Assembly: GCF_900142725.1 (NCBI RefSeq)
Contig: NZ_FRBW01000007.1
Location: 1-64,000 of the forward strand
Direction of reading: 5' to 3'
Length of the DNA: 64,000 nucleotides
From: Roseibium suaedae
GTDB lineage: Bacteria; Pseudomonadota; Alphaproteobacteria; Rhizobiales; Stappiaceae
The notes under the pieces were generated by a model. It ran no database searches. It was not told the DNA's origin and saw only the letters and a list, made by a program, of their open reading frames with translations. Of the stretch, positions 52,086 through 61,696 are shown one piece after another; the stretch's first letter is position 1, and each line of letters starts with the position of its first letter. The position numbers and the translations under genes were made by a program.

Positions 52086-53108
52086 ATGTCCAAGAATATC
52101 CTTCCGCTGGCCCTTGGGGCCGCAATGGGAATCGTTGCGTCCGCCGCTGCTGCGCAGGCCGGCACGCTCGACGATGTCAAAGCCAAGGGGTTCATTCAGT
52201 GCGGTGTTAGCCAGGGTCTGCCGGGCTTCTCCAATCCGGATGCACAGGGGAACTGGACTGGTCTCGATGTTGATCTCTGCCGCGCGGTTTCCGCAGCAGT
52301 GTTCGGCACTCCGGACAACGTCAAGTATTCGCCGCTGAGCGCTAAGGAGCGTTTCACTGCTCTGCAGTCCGGCGAAATCGACATCCTGTCGCGTAACACC
52401 ACCTGGACGCTGTCTCGCGACACCTCGCTCGGTCTGAACTTTGCTGGCGTCAACTACTACGACGGCCAGGGCTTCATGGTCCGCAAGGATCTCGGCGTTG
52501 CCTCCGCCCTGGAACTGTCAGGCGCGTCCGTCTGCACGCAGACCGGCACCACCACCGAGCTGAACATCGCCGACTACTTCCGCTCCAACAACATGCCGTA
52601 CGAAGTCGTTGCCTTCGAAAAGCTGGAAGAAGTGGTCAAGGCCTATGATGCCGGCCGTTGCGACGTGTTCTCGAACGATGCTTCGGGCCTCTACGCAACC
52701 CGTCTGACGCTGACCAACCCGGGCGATCACATCGTTCTGCCGGAAATCATCTCCAAGGAGCCGCTCGGCCCGGTCGTTCGTCATGGCGACGATCAGTGGT
52801 TCGACGTGGTCAAGTGGACCCACAACGCCATGCTCAACGCTGAAGAGCTGGGCGTGACCTCTGCCAACGTTGAAGAGATGAAGTCTTCCGATAACCCGGA
52901 AGTGAAGCGTCTGCTCGGTGTTGAAGGTGCGTTCGGCGAAATGCTCGGCCTGCCGAATGACTGGGTCGTGGCCATCGTCAAGAACGTCGGCAACTACGGT
53001 GAGTCCTTCGATCGCAACGTCGGTCCGAACACCCCGCTGGCGATCTCCCGCGGTCTGAACGCTCTGTGGAAAGACGGCGGCATCCAGTACGCTGCGCCGA
53101 TCCGCTAA
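52086..53108 (+). CDS. aapJ: General L-amino acid ABC transporter substrate-binding protein
   Basis: A 340-residue periplasmic protein with a Sec signal peptide (LPLALGAAMGIVASAAAAQAG). The mature start TLDDVKAKGFIQCGVSQGLPGFSNPDAQGNWTGLDVDLCRAVSAAVFG is characteristic of AapJ, as is the later DVFSNDASGLYATRL. It binds a wide range of L-amino acids and feeds the AapQ/AapM permease pair. It is the first gene of the aapJQMP operon. Confidence 0.95.
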   Translation: MSKNILPLALGAAMGIVASAAAAQAGTLDDVKAKGFIQCGVSQGLPGFSNPDAQGNWTGLDVDLCRAVSAAVFGTPDNVKYSPLSAKERFTALQSGEIDILSRNTTWTLSRDTSLGLNFAGVNYYDGQGFMVRKDLGVASALELSGASVCTQTGTTTELNIADYFRSNNMPYEVVAFEKLEEVVKAYDAGRCDVFSNDASGLYATRLTLTNPGDHIVLPEIISKEPLGPVVRHGDDQWFDVVKWTHNAMLNAEELGVTSANVEEMKSSDNPEVKRLLGVEGAFGEMLGLPNDWVVAIVKNVGNYGESFDRNVGPNTPLAISRGLNALWKDGGIQYAAPIR

Positions 53109-53150
53109 TCGTCAGAACAGATTGAATCCGGATTAACCGGATCACTCTTG

Positions 53151-53182
53151 GCGTCCCGATCGGTAACCACCGGTCGGGACGC
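53151..53182 (+). terminator. Intra-operon hairpin between aapJ and aapQ
   Basis: GCGTCCCGATCGGT pairs with ACCGGTCGGGACGC across AACC with one mismatch, about 45 bases after the aapJ stop. No T-tract follows, so it probably stabilises the aapJ message and reduces permease transcription. Confidence 0.65.
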
Positions 53183-53330
53183 TTGCTTAAAGGGCATGTG
53201 CCGGCGCAAACACGCGACACCTGTGCCGGCTCCCAGGGGACAATCAAGCCGCTTTCTCGCGTCGACAGGGAAGGGGAAGCGGTGCGCAAACAGGCGAAAA
53301 TGCCGTTGCGCTTATGGTTGGCGAGGACAA

Positions 53331-54521
53331 ATGACAACGCGTGACAAAGGGGTGGCGCAGCCAGAGGCTCGTTCGTCACTGATAAATGATCCGCAAGTAA
53401 GAGCGGTTTTCTTCCAGGTGCTGCTGGTCGCGGTGGTCGCGTTCGTGGGCTATGTGATCGTGAGCAACACGATTGCCAACCTTCAACGCCAGAACATCGC
53501 GTCAGGCTACGGCTTCCTGAGCAACATTGCCGGTTTCGGCATTTCACTGACCCTGATCGACTATGCGGAAACCTCCTCCTATGGCACGGCCATTCTGGTG
53601 GGGCTTTTGAACACCATTCTGGTCGCCGTCGTGGGCATCGTCTGTGCCTCGACACTTGGCTTCCTGATTGGCGTGGCCCGTCTGTCGAAGAACTGGGTCA
53701 TCTCCCGTCTTGCCTATTGCTATGTCGAGGCAATCCGGAACGTGCCGCTGCTGCTGCAGATCGTGTTCTGGTACTTCCTGCTGCTGAATGCGGTGCCCAA
53801 TGCCCGCAACAGCCTGGAATTCGGCGGTTCTCTGTTCCTGAACAACCGCGGGTTCTTCCTGCCCAAGCCGGTGTTCGGCGACGGCGCTGAACTCGCCTTC
53901 TGGGGACTGATCCTCTCGGTAGTCGCCAGCATTGCGGTGAAGGTCTGGGCCAAGAAGCGTCAGATGAGCACCGGTCAGCAATTTCCCGTCGGTCTGACCG
54001 CGCTGGGGCTGATCGTTCTCGTGCCGCTGCTGTGCCTTGCAGTGGCCGGTTTCCCGGTCACCTTTGACTATCCGGCACTGAAGGGCTTCAACTTCACGGG
54101 TGGTCAGCGGGTCATTCCGGAATTGATTGCCCTGGTGACCGCGCTGTCGATCTACACCTCTGCGTTTATCGCCGAGATCGTGCGTGCGGGCATTCAGGCC
54201 GTCAGCCATGGACAGACGGAGGCAGCCCATGCCCTCGGCCTGCGTCATGGTCCGACCCTGCGCCTGGTCATCATCCCCCAGGCGATGCGCGTCATCATTC
54301 CACCGCTGACAAGCCAGTATCTGAACCTGACCAAGAACTCCTCGCTCGCGGTGGCCATTGCCTTCCCCGATCTGGTGTCTCTCGGCGGGACCGTGCTGAA
54401 CCAGACGGGTCAGGCAATCGAGGTCATTTCGATCTGGATGCTGGTCTATCTGTCGCTCAGCCTGATCACGTCGGCCTTCATGAACTGGTACAACCAGAAA
54501 ATGGCCCTGGTGGAGCGGTGA
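53331..54521 (+). CDS. aapQ: General L-amino acid ABC transporter permease
   Basis: A 396-residue inner-membrane permease. It has the long insertion typical of AapQ (NNRGFFLPKPVFGD, then a helical hairpin) and the C-terminal EAA loop AEIVRAGIQAVSHGQTEAAHALGLRHG. The ATG has GAGGA 4 bases upstream; a longer in-frame extension upstream is rich in Arg/Cys and non-conserved. It pairs with AapM. Confidence 0.93.
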   Translation: MTTRDKGVAQPEARSSLINDPQVRAVFFQVLLVAVVAFVGYVIVSNTIANLQRQNIASGYGFLSNIAGFGISLTLIDYAETSSYGTAILVGLLNTILVAVVGIVCASTLGFLIGVARLSKNWVISRLAYCYVEAIRNVPLLLQIVFWYFLLLNAVPNARNSLEFGGSLFLNNRGFFLPKPVFGDGAELAFWGLILSVVASIAVKVWAKKRQMSTGQQFPVGLTALGLIVLVPLLCLAVAGFPVTFDYPALKGFNFTGGQRVIPELIALVTALSIYTSAFIAEIVRAGIQAVSHGQTEAAHALGLRHGPTLRLVIIPQAMRVIIPPLTSQYLNLTKNSSLAVAIAFPDLVSLGGTVLNQTGQAIEVISIWMLVYLSLSLITSAFMNWYNQKMALVER

Positions 54522-54531
54522 GGTAGAACCC

Positions 54532-55689
54532 ATGTCGCAAACAAGCACTTTTCAGATCCGGACCGAGGAGGCACCGCGCCTTCCGGCTCCGGTCGCCACA
54601 TCGGGCTTCATCGGCTGGGCGAGACAGAACCTGTTCTCCTCCGCCGGAAACACGATCCTGACCATCCTCGGCCTTTTGCTTGCCTTCTTCATCTTCGAGC
54701 CGTTGATCAAGTTTGCCCTGATCGACGCCGTGTGGACGGGCGAGAACCGTGATGCCTGTCTGGCTGCGGAAGGCAGCGGGCAGTCGGTTGGGGCCTGCTG
54801 GGCCTTCGTGAAAGCCTATTTCCCGCAGTTCATCTACGGGCGCTATCCCGCAGCTGAAATTTACCGGGTCAACATCGTCTATGCGATGTTTGCCGCCCTC
54901 CTGATCCCGATGGCGATCCCGAGCGTGCCGTTCAAGAAACTGAACGCCATCCTGCTCCTGGTCGTCTTCCCGATCATTTCCTACTATCTGCTGACAGGCC
55001 TCGTCATCGGCGACGCTGTCATCCTGCCGATCGTGGAAACCCCATATTGGGGCGGGCTGCTGGTGACCCTGGTGATTGCGGTCACGGGCATCACGGCATC
55101 GCTGCCGCTGGGCATCCTCTTTGCTCTCGGCCGCCGGTCGCACATGCCGATCGTCAAGCTGGTCTCGGTGATCTTCATCGAGTTCTGGCGCGGCGTTCCG
55201 CTGATCACCGTGCTGTTCATGTCCTCGGTCATGCTGCCGCTGTTCCTGCCGGACGGTGTGACCTTCGACAAGCTCCTGCGCGTGCTGATCGGGGTGGCTC
55301 TCTTCTCCGCAGCCTATATGGCGGAAGTGGTCCGTGGTGGTCTCCAGGCCATTCCGAAGGGACAGTATGAAGGAGCAATGGCTCTCGGCCTGCGCTTCTG
55401 GCCCATGATGGGTCTGATCATCCTGCCACAAGCGCTCAAACTGGTGATCCCGGGTATCGTGAACACCTTCATCGGTCTCTTCAAGGACACGACGCTGGTC
55501 ATGATTGTCGGCATGTTCGATCTGCTTGGCCAGATCAACACGTCGACCACGGATCCGAACTGGGCCAGCCCGACCACGGGCGTGACCGGCTACCTGTTCG
55601 CCGCGATGGTCTTCTTCTGCTTCTGCTTCGGCATGTCGCGCTACTCGATCTTCATCGAGAAGAAGCTGCACACCGGGCACAAACGCTAA
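54532..55689 (+). CDS. aapM: General L-amino acid ABC transporter permease
   Basis: The 385-residue partner permease. It contains the AapM-type extracytoplasmic segment (CLAAEGSGQSVGACWAFVKAYFPQFIYGRYP), GLLVTLVIAVTGITASLPLGILFALGRRS, and the EAA loop AEVVRGGLQAIPKGQYEGAMALGLRFWP. It starts 10 bases after aapQ. Confidence 0.94.
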   Translation: MSQTSTFQIRTEEAPRLPAPVATSGFIGWARQNLFSSAGNTILTILGLLLAFFIFEPLIKFALIDAVWTGENRDACLAAEGSGQSVGACWAFVKAYFPQFIYGRYPAAEIYRVNIVYAMFAALLIPMAIPSVPFKKLNAILLLVVFPIISYYLLTGLVIGDAVILPIVETPYWGGLLVTLVIAVTGITASLPLGILFALGRRSHMPIVKLVSVIFIEFWRGVPLITVLFMSSVMLPLFLPDGVTFDKLLRVLIGVALFSAAYMAEVVRGGLQAIPKGQYEGAMALGLRFWPMMGLIILPQALKLVIPGIVNTFIGLFKDTTLVMIVGMFDLLGQINTSTTDPNWASPTTGVTGYLFAAMVFFCFCFGMSRYSIFIEKKLHTGHKR

Positions 55690-55706
55690 ACGGCACCAGC
55701 GCCAGC

Positions 55707-55726
55707 GGAGCGGCCACGGCCGCTCC
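55707..55726 (+). terminator. Intra-operon hairpin between aapM and aapP
   Basis: GGAGCGGCC pairs perfectly with GGCCGCTCC around a two-base turn, 17 bases after the aapM stop, without a T-run. Probably an mRNA-stabilising or attenuating element. Confidence 0.6.
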
Positions 55727-55752
55727 CGAGACAAGATATTGGAGATAAAACC

Positions 55753-56556
55753 ATGACTGACATCGCTGCGACCGCCGAAGAACAGGCGATCAACCGCTCC
55801 AAGATGCAAATTTCGGAGACGGAAGTCGCCGTTGAACTGAAGGGCATGAACAAGTGGTACGGTGACTTCCACGTTCTGCGCGACATCAACCTGACTGTGA
55901 TGAAGGGCGAGCGGATCGTTATCTGCGGCCCGTCCGGTTCGGGCAAATCCACCATGATCCGCTGCATCAACCGTCTGGAAGAGCACCAGAGCGGCCAGAT
56001 CATCGTGGATGGCAATGAACTGACCGATGACCTGAAGAAGATCGACGAGATCCGTAGGGAAGTGGGCATGTGTTTCCAGCACTTCAACCTGTTCCCGCAT
56101 CTGACCATCCTGGAAAACTGCACCCTTGCCCCGATCTGGGTACGCAAGATGCCGAAGAAGCAGGCTGAAGAGATCGCGATGCACTATCTGGAGCGCGTCA
56201 AGATCCCGGATCAGGCCAACAAGTACCCGGGCCAGCTGTCCGGTGGCCAGCAGCAGCGCGTGGCGATTGCCCGCTCGCTCTGCATGAGCCCGAAGATCAT
56301 GCTGTTCGATGAGCCGACCTCGGCCCTCGATCCGGAAATGATCAAGGAAGTTCTGGACGTGATGGTCGGTCTTGCCGAAGAAGGCATGACCATGCTTTGC
56401 GTGACCCACGAAATGGGCTTTGCCCGCAAGGTGGCGAACCGGGTGATCTTCATGGACGCCGGCCAGATCGTTGAGCAGAACGAGCCGGAGCCGTTCTTCA
56501 CCAATCCGCAGCATGAGCGTACCAAGCTGTTCCTCAGCCAGATCCTGCACCACTGA
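55753..56556 (+). CDS. aapP: General L-amino acid ABC transporter ATP-binding protein
   Basis: A 267-residue ATPase. Walker A is GPSGSGKST, the Q-loop lies in [14 protein letters not shown], the signature is [13 protein letters not shown], Walker B is [14 protein letters not shown] and the switch His is in VTHEMGFAR. All are canonical for polar amino acid transporters. TTGGAGATA lies upstream of the ATG, and a terminator follows, closing the operon. Confidence 0.95.
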   Translation: MTDIAATAEEQAINRSKMQISETEVAVELKGMNKWYGDFHVLRDINLTVMKGERIVICGPSGSGKSTMIRCINRLEEHQSGQIIVDGNELTDDLKKIDEIRREVGMCFQHFNLFPHLTILENCTLAPIWVRKMPKKQAEEIAMHYLERVKIPDQANKYPGQLSGGQQQRVAIARSLCMSPKIMLFDEPTSALDPEMIKEVLDVMVGLAEEGMTMLCVTHEMGFARKVANRVIFMDAGQIVEQNEPEPFFTNPQHERTKLFLSQILHH

Positions 56557-56586
56557 TCCGGCTTTGTGGACCTTCACTGACGTTGA

Positions 56587-56613
56587 AAGGGGCGGAGCGA
56601 TCCGCCCCTTTTC
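56587..56613 (+). terminator. Rho-independent terminator after aapP
   Basis: AAGGGGCGGA pairs perfectly with TCCGCCCCTT over GCGA and continues into TT. It begins 30 bases after the aapP stop. Confidence 0.8.
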
Positions 56614-56800
56614 GCGTTCCGGGGAAAGGGCTCAATGCTGCGCTGCCGCACAAGAAATCCTTGCGCCTGGGCCATCTCAGGCAGAGCATGGACACCTGTC
56701 CGCCGGGAATGAACCACGGCGGGCAAGGCGCGCAGATCTGGCTGCGCCTGAACGGGTCTGGCCGGGTGCCGCGCTGGTGATAACCAACGGGAGGCCCAGC

Positions 56801-58906
56801 ATGCCCGACAAGACATTCCAGGAGACAATTCCCTCAGGCAGAGAGACCGGCGAAGGCGGCCGGACCCGGAACACGGCGGGAGCCCATGGCCCGCGGTGCA
56901 TCGCCCTGACCGGCCCCTTCGGCAGCGGCAAGACCACGCTTCTCGAGGCGATCCTCGCCCGGACGGGTGCCATTGCCCGCCAGGGCACGGTTTCGGCGGG
57001 AAACATGACCGGAGATGCTTCCGCAGAAGCCCGCGCTCACGGCATGAGTGTTGAGGCAAACTTCGCCGAGGTCACCTATCTCGGAGACACTTTCTCTTTC
57101 ATCGACTGCCCCGGTTCCATCGAGTTTCTTGCAGAAATGGAAGGGGTTCTGCCCGGTGTGGATATGGCCATCGTGGTGGCTGAGGACGACGAGCGCAAGC
57201 TGCCCGCCTTGCAGCTGATCCTCAAGGCGCTGGAGGCCCAGGGCATTCCGCGCATGCTGTTTCTGAACAAGATCGACCGGGAGGCGCGGGGCGTCCGCGT
57301 GGTGCTTGATACCTTGCAGGCGGCGTCCTCGGTGCCGCTGGTCCTGCGGCAATTGCCGATCTGGGAGGACGGCCGTGCGGTCGGCTTCATCGATCTGGCG
57401 CTGGAGCGGGCCCATGTCTATCACGAGCGCGAGGAAAGCACGCGGATCGACATGAGCGACCAGGACCGGGTGCGGGAACTGGAAGCCCGCTACACCATGC
57501 TGGAGACGCTTGCCGACCATGATGATGATCTGATGGAGGCTCTGCTTGAAGACATCGCCCCTGATCCCGCCCAGGTCTTCGGCGATCTGGTGCGCGAGAT
57601 GCAGGAGGGCCTGATCTGCCCGGTGTTCTTCGGGTCTGGCGAGCATGGCAACGGGGTTGGACGGATGTTGAAGGCCCTCAGGCATGAAGCGCCGGGTGTC
57701 ACGCAGACGCGCAAGCGCCTCGGCATGCACGCCCAAGGTCCGGCTCTGGAGGTGTTGAAGACCCTGCATACGCCGCATGGCGGCAAGCTGTCCGTGGCAC
57801 GGGTGCTAAGTGGAACGGTGTCCGACGGCGACGTGGTGACGGATCCGCGCGGCGGCGAGAACCGGGTCTCCGGGGTCTTTTCGCTCCTTGGCCAGCAGGC
57901 GTCAAAACGGGGAGTTGCCAGCGAGGGTGAACTGGTCGGTCTCGGCCGTCTCGATACGGTGATGACGGGCGACATCCTGTCCGACAAGGCGGTGCCGTCC
58001 TCCGGTGCCCGCAGCTATCCCTATCCGGTTCTGGCGCTCAGCCTGAGGGCAGGGCGGCGGCAGGATGATGTGCGTCTGTCGGCGGCGCTTGCCAAACTGA
58101 CCGAGGAAGACCCGTCCCTGATCGCCCGCCAGTCCCAGGACAGCGGTGAGACGATCCTGGAGGGGCAGGGCGAAATGCACCTGCGCGTGGCACAGGAGAA
58201 GCTGACCGGCAAGTTCGGGCTTGTGATCGAGACGGGGACACCGGCCATTCCCTATGCGGAGACCATTCGCAGCGGAACGGACATCAGGGCCAGGCACAAG
58301 AAACAGTCCGGCGGTCATGGCCAGTTTGGCGATGTGGCGCTGGAAATCCGACCCCAGGAAAGAGGCGCGGGAGCAGCCTTCTCCGACCGGATCACCGGCG
58401 GCGTGGTGCCGAAGCAATATATCCCCTCTGTCCGGGAAGGCGTGCTTGAAGCCTTGCAGAAAGGCCCGCTTGGCTTTCAGGTGGTGGATGTGGCGGTCTG
58501 CCTGACCGACGGGTCCTATCATTCGGTCGACAGTTCCGATCAGGCTTTCCGCATGGCGGCGATCCAGGGGATGCGCGAGGGGCTGGAGGCCTGCAAGCCT
58601 GTTCTGCTGGAGCCGGTGCTGAAGGTGACGATCCAGTGCCCGGCCGATGTGACAGCCAAGGTCAATGCGATTGTTTCCGCTCGGCGTGGGCAGCTGCTCG
58701 GTTTTGATGCGCGGGATGGATGGGCGGGCTGGGATGAGGTTCAGGCCTTGATCCCGCAGGCTGAAACCTCTGACCTGATCATTGAACTTCGCTCGGCAAG
58801 TGCCGGTGTTGCCAGCTATTTTGCCGCGTTTGACCATATGGCTGAAGTCAATGGCAAGGCGGCAGATCAGGTGCTGAGCCGGACAGGCAGCCAGGCGGCT
58901 GCCTGA
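56801..58906 (+). CDS. Elongation factor G paralogue (EF-G-like translational GTPase)
   Basis: A 701-residue GTPase with the five-domain layout of EF-G. The G1 loop reads GPFGSGKTTL in place of the AHVDAGKTT of canonical EF-G, G3 is DCPGSIEF in place of DTPGHVDF, and G4 is NKIDR. The G2 effector region is also diverged. The domain IV-V part is complete (QSGGHGQFGDVALEIRP, GFQVVDVAVCLTDGSYHSVDSS, GQLLGFDAR). It belongs to the divergent EF-G-like subgroup whose members are present beside true EF-G; their role is not settled. GGGAGG lies 7 bases before the ATG. A longer upstream frame overlaps aapP and is not used. Confidence 0.9.
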   Translation: MPDKTFQETIPSGRETGEGGRTRNTAGAHGPRCIALTGPFGSGKTTLLEAILARTGAIARQGTVSAGNMTGDASAEARAHGMSVEANFAEVTYLGDTFSFIDCPGSIEFLAEMEGVLPGVDMAIVVAEDDERKLPALQLILKALEAQGIPRMLFLNKIDREARGVRVVLDTLQAASSVPLVLRQLPIWEDGRAVGFIDLALERAHVYHEREESTRIDMSDQDRVRELEARYTMLETLADHDDDLMEALLEDIAPDPAQVFGDLVREMQEGLICPVFFGSGEHGNGVGRMLKALRHEAPGVTQTRKRLGMHAQGPALEVLKTLHTPHGGKLSVARVLSGTVSDGDVVTDPRGGENRVSGVFSLLGQQASKRGVASEGELVGLGRLDTVMTGDILSDKAVPSSGARSYPYPVLALSLRAGRRQDDVRLSAALAKLTEEDPSLIARQSQDSGETILEGQGEMHLRVAQEKLTGKFGLVIETGTPAIPYAETIRSGTDIRARHKKQSGGHGQFGDVALEIRPQERGAGAAFSDRITGGVVPKQYIPSVREGVLEALQKGPLGFQVVDVAVCLTDGSYHSVDSSDQAFRMAAIQGMREGLEACKPVLLEPVLKVTIQCPADVTAKVNAIVSARRGQLLGFDARDGWAGWDEVQALIPQAETSDLIIELRSASAGVASYFAAFDHMAEVNGKAADQVLSRTGSQAAA

Positions 58907-58920
58907 TCCTTTCTGATAAT

Positions 58921-58952
58921 TCTCCGGCGCAGGTCAGGACCCGCGCCGGAGA
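58921..58952. terminator. Hairpin between convergent EF-G-like and sulfurtransferase genes
   Basis: TCTCCGGCGC pairs perfectly with GCGCCGGAGA across 12 bases, between two stop codons that face each other. It has no strong T-run on either side, but its position suggests a bidirectional terminator. Confidence 0.6.
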
Positions 58953-58963
58953 TGTCCCAAAGC

Positions 58964-59803
58964 CTAGCCAGTGACGACGTCCGTGTCTTCCCGTGCGCCC
59001 CATTCGCTCCAGGATCCGTCATAGACGCTGACATCGCGTGCGCCGATGATGTTGAGACCCATGGCGAGAATGGAGGCGGTGACGCCGGAGCCGCAGGTGG
59101 TCGTGACCGGCTTGTCGAGATCAACACCTGCATTCCTGAAGGCGGCTTCCAACTCCTCCTTCGGGCGGAAAGTGCCGTCTTCCGCGACCAGCAGGTTGAA
59201 GGGAAGGTTCAAGGCCGTAGGCATATGACCGGAGCGCAATCCAGCCCGGGGCTCGGGAGCTGTGCCATTGAAACGGGCGGCTGAGCGGGCATCGAGAAGC
59301 TGGCGTGAACCGCTGGCGATGATCTTCTGCACTTCCGCCAGATCGGCCACGGCGGAATGGTCCAGCCGGGCGCTGAAATGGCTTTCGCGCACCAGAGGGC
59401 TGGTGTTTTCGATCTGACGGTTCTCGGCTTTCCACTTCGGCATGCCGCCATCCAGCACATACACCCGTTCTGCGCCCATGGTGCGCAGGGTCCACCAGAC
59501 GCGCGGAGCGGAATAGAAACCGTAATCGTCATAGACGACGAGGGTCTGGCCATCGCCGATCCCCATCTTGCGCATGGCAGAGGAGAACTGATGCGCGGGC
59601 GGCAACATGTGAGGCAGGCTGGTGGTCTTGTCGCAGATCTCGTTCACATCGAAGAAGACAGCGCCGGGAATGTGCTCGTTCGGATAGAAGGGCTTTGCGC
59701 CCGGATCCGTGACAGGAGGCATCCAGGCATTGATCACACGCACATCCGGAGCGCTCAGATGATCTGCAAGCCAGCTTGTGCTGACAAGGGGGCTCTCGCT
59801 CAT
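58964..59803 (-). CDS. sseA: 3-mercaptopyruvate sulfurtransferase
   Basis: A 279-residue protein with two rhodanese domains. The active-site loop CGSGVTA (Cys237) is the mercaptopyruvate type, rather than the CRxGx[R/T] of thiosulfate sulfurtransferases. The N-terminal domain is the inactive one and carries the typical HIPGAVFFDVNEICD. It transfers sulfur from mercaptopyruvate to cyanide or thiols in cysteine breakdown. Confidence 0.93.
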   Translation of the reverse strand: MSESPLVSTSWLADHLSAPDVRVINAWMPPVTDPGAKPFYPNEHIPGAVFFDVNEICDKTTSLPHMLPPAHQFSSAMRKMGIGDGQTLVVYDDYGFYSAPRVWWTLRTMGAERVYVLDGGMPKWKAENRQIENTSPLVRESHFSARLDHSAVADLAEVQKIIASGSRQLLDARSAARFNGTAPEPRAGLRSGHMPTALNLPFNLLVAEDGTFRPKEELEAAFRNAGVDLDKPVTTTCGSGVTASILAMGLNIIGARDVSVYDGSWSEWGAREDTDVVTG

Positions 59804-59848
59804 TTCAGGTGTCCTCCCGGGACATGTGTTTGATAGGAATGTCAGGCC

Positions 59849-60562
59849 TCAACTGGCAAAGCGGATGCGGATCCGCCGGTTCAGCTTGCCCTTGTTTTCG
59901 ATCTTGGTCACTTCGACGGGACCGATTTCCGAGGTGCGGGCCACATGGGTGCCGCCGCAGGGCTGGAGGTCGAAGTCCTCGCCGATTCGCACCAGGCGGA
60001 TCTGGCCGGAGCCGCGAGGCGGGCTGACGCTCATGGACTTGACCAGATCCGGATTGGCATCAAGCTCGGCATCGGTGATCCATTCGGTCGAGGTTTCCAT
60101 GTCCGCATCGATGGCGGTCTGGATTGCAGCCTGAACGGCGTCCCGCTCGGGCGGCTCGGGAATGTTGAGATCGATGCGGCTTTCCTCGGCTCCGATCTGG
60201 CAGCCGGTGATCTTGGTTTTCAGAACCGCGCAGATGATGTGAAGGGCCGTGTGCATGCGCATGAGCTTGTGTCGGCGCTCCCAGTCCAGCTCCGGGGCAA
60301 GGGCAGAGCCGACAGGCGGCAATTCCTGGCCTTCTTGCGGAACATGGATCACCGTGGTGCGGTCTTCGGCAAAAACCGTGTCGGCAATGGTCACTGCGGT
60401 GCCGTCCGCCATGACCAGCCGGCCCGTGTCGCCGGGCTGGCCGCCGCTGGCGGCATAGAAGACCGTGCGGTCGAGAATGATCCCGCCCTGATCCGTAATC
60501 TCCAGAACGCGAGCCTCGCAGGTCTTCACATAGGCGTTTTCGCGAAACAGGGGATCGGTCAT
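59849..60562 (-). CDS. Alanyl-tRNA editing protein (AlaX family)
   Basis: A 237-residue stand-alone editing protein that deacylates mischarged tRNA-Ala (Ser- or Gly-tRNA-Ala). DRTVFYAASGGQPGDTG is the N-terminal beta-barrel part. The zinc ligands lie in MRMHTALHIICAV (HxxxH) and QPCGGTHVARTSEIG (CxxxH). Its length matches the AlaX-M type. It lies upstream of sseA in the same direction, with about 45 bases between them. Confidence 0.92.
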   Translation of the reverse strand: MTDPLFRENAYVKTCEARVLEITDQGGIILDRTVFYAASGGQPGDTGRLVMADGTAVTIADTVFAEDRTTVIHVPQEGQELPPVGSALAPELDWERRHKLMRMHTALHIICAVLKTKITGCQIGAEESRIDLNIPEPPERDAVQAAIQTAIDADMETSTEWITDAELDANPDLVKSMSVSPPRGSGQIRLVRIGEDFDLQPCGGTHVARTSEIGPVEVTKIENKGKLNRRIRIRFAS

Positions 60563-60633
60563 GTCTTGCTCCGTTCAGGTCACTCTGCGGGTGGCAAGTT
60601 GATCAATGATCACCAGAAGATGCAAGGGCAGAT

Positions 60634-60654
60634 CCGGCCGCAAGCTGCGGCCGG
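60634..60654 (-). terminator. Hairpin after the LysE-type exporter gene
   Basis: CCGGCCGCA pairs perfectly with TGCGGCCGG over a three-base loop, about 35 bases after the end of the minus-strand exporter gene. There is no T-run, so termination is only probable. Confidence 0.5.
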
Positions 60655-60688
60655 TTGTCATCAGAGGCGGAGGGGACGCGTTAGCGTC

Positions 60689-61342
60689 TCAGTTGCTGCT
60701 CGCCTGCGCGGTCAGAAGCCGGAGGGCAAAGCCGCCCATGATGGAGGCAAAGATCCAGTCAAAGGCCCGCATGGCCTTGGGCGAGGACTTGATCAGTCTC
60801 TGGAAGGCACTGGCGCTCATGACCAGGGCGATGCCAGCAGGAATGCTGAGGGCGACGAAGTAAAGGCCGAGGAACAGCAGCTTGCCCGTCGCATGGGGGT
60901 CGGTGACCGTGATGAACTGCGGCAGGAAAGTCACGAAGAACAGCACGATCTTCGGATTGAGCAGATTGGTCGCGATCGCTTGGGTGAAGGTTCCGAACAG
61001 GGAACCGCGGCGGCCGGAAGAGGCATCCAGATTGAGGGCCGAACCATGGCGGATCGCCTGGAAGCCGAGCCAGATCAGATAGGCGGCACCGCAGATTTTC
61101 AGGACCAGAAAGCCGGTCTGGGAGGCGGCCAGAAGCGCTGAAATGCCGACAGCGGCCAGAATGGAGTGCACGACGCAACCCGTCAGCGCACCTGCAACCG
61201 CGGCAAAGCCTGCCGCACGGCCCTGGGACAAGGTCTTGGACAGAAACAGTGTCATGTCCGGCCCCGGCGTGATGATGAGCACGACGGCAGCTGCGGAAAA
61301 GGCAAGGATTACCGACAGGTCGGGAATGAAGGCAGTATCCAC
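60689..61342 (-). CDS. LysE/RhtB-family amino acid exporter
   Basis: A 217-residue inner-membrane protein with about six helices. The diagnostic N-terminal ITPGPDMTLFLSKTLSQGRAAGFAAVAGALTG is present, and AYLIWLGFQAIRHG and NLLNPKIVLFFVTFLPQFI complete the LysE pattern. It would export an amino acid such as homoserine, threonine or lysine; the substrate is not predictable. Confidence 0.92.
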   Translation of the reverse strand: MDTAFIPDLSVILAFSAAAVVLIITPGPDMTLFLSKTLSQGRAAGFAAVAGALTGCVVHSILAAVGISALLAASQTGFLVLKICGAAYLIWLGFQAIRHGSALNLDASSGRRGSLFGTFTQAIATNLLNPKIVLFFVTFLPQFITVTDPHATGKLLFLGLYFVALSIPAGIALVMSASAFQRLIKSSPKAMRAFDWIFASIMGGFALRLLTAQASSN

Positions 61343-61357
61343 GGAGTGGCTTCCTAA

Positions 61358-61696
61358 TCAGTTGTGTTCAAGCCAGCAGGTCGTGACCATGCCCGATTTT
61401 GGCTGGACCACAACATCTACGGATTTCTTGTTACCTGCCCAGAGCTTGCCATCATAGATCCCCATCTCCCAAGACTGGTTTTTCTTGTTTGGCTGGGTCG
61501 TGACCTTGAAGAGCAGAACACCGGGCTTGTCGCTCATTTTACATTCAATCTTCGTTGGAATCTCTTTTTTCTTTTTGATTTCTTTTATTACGCTGGAGAA
61601 CTTGCTCTTCCTTTGCCAGTCATACTTCTCGGCAGTGGCGGAGGAGGGCAAAATGGCAAGTGCAAGGCTTGCCGCCAGAATGAGACGAAATGGCAT
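61358..61696 (-). CDS. Small secreted hypothetical protein
   Basis: A 112-residue protein with a good Sec signal peptide (RLILAASLALAILPSSATAE). The mature part is basic at first (KFSSVIKEIKKKKEIPTKIECKM), has two cysteines that may pair (IECKM, TTCWLEHN), and a WEMGIYDGKLWAGN segment. No recognised family. It is AT-richer than its flanks. Confidence 0.65.
   Translation of the reverse strand: MPFRLILAASLALAILPSSATAEKYDWQRKSKFSSVIKEIKKKKEIPTKIECKMSDKPGVLLFKVTTQPNKKNQSWEMGIYDGKLWAGNKKSVDVVVQPKSGMVTTCWLEHN

Noticed and set aside
53148..53330. Sixty-residue N-terminal extension of aapQ
   Set aside because: It covers a hairpin, has no conserved residues, and the internal ATG has a GAGGA site.
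56471..56800. Extension of the EF-G-like gene into aapP
   Set aside because: It would overlap the aapP gene and its terminator; the ATG at 56801 has a strong ribosome-binding site and fits the family.
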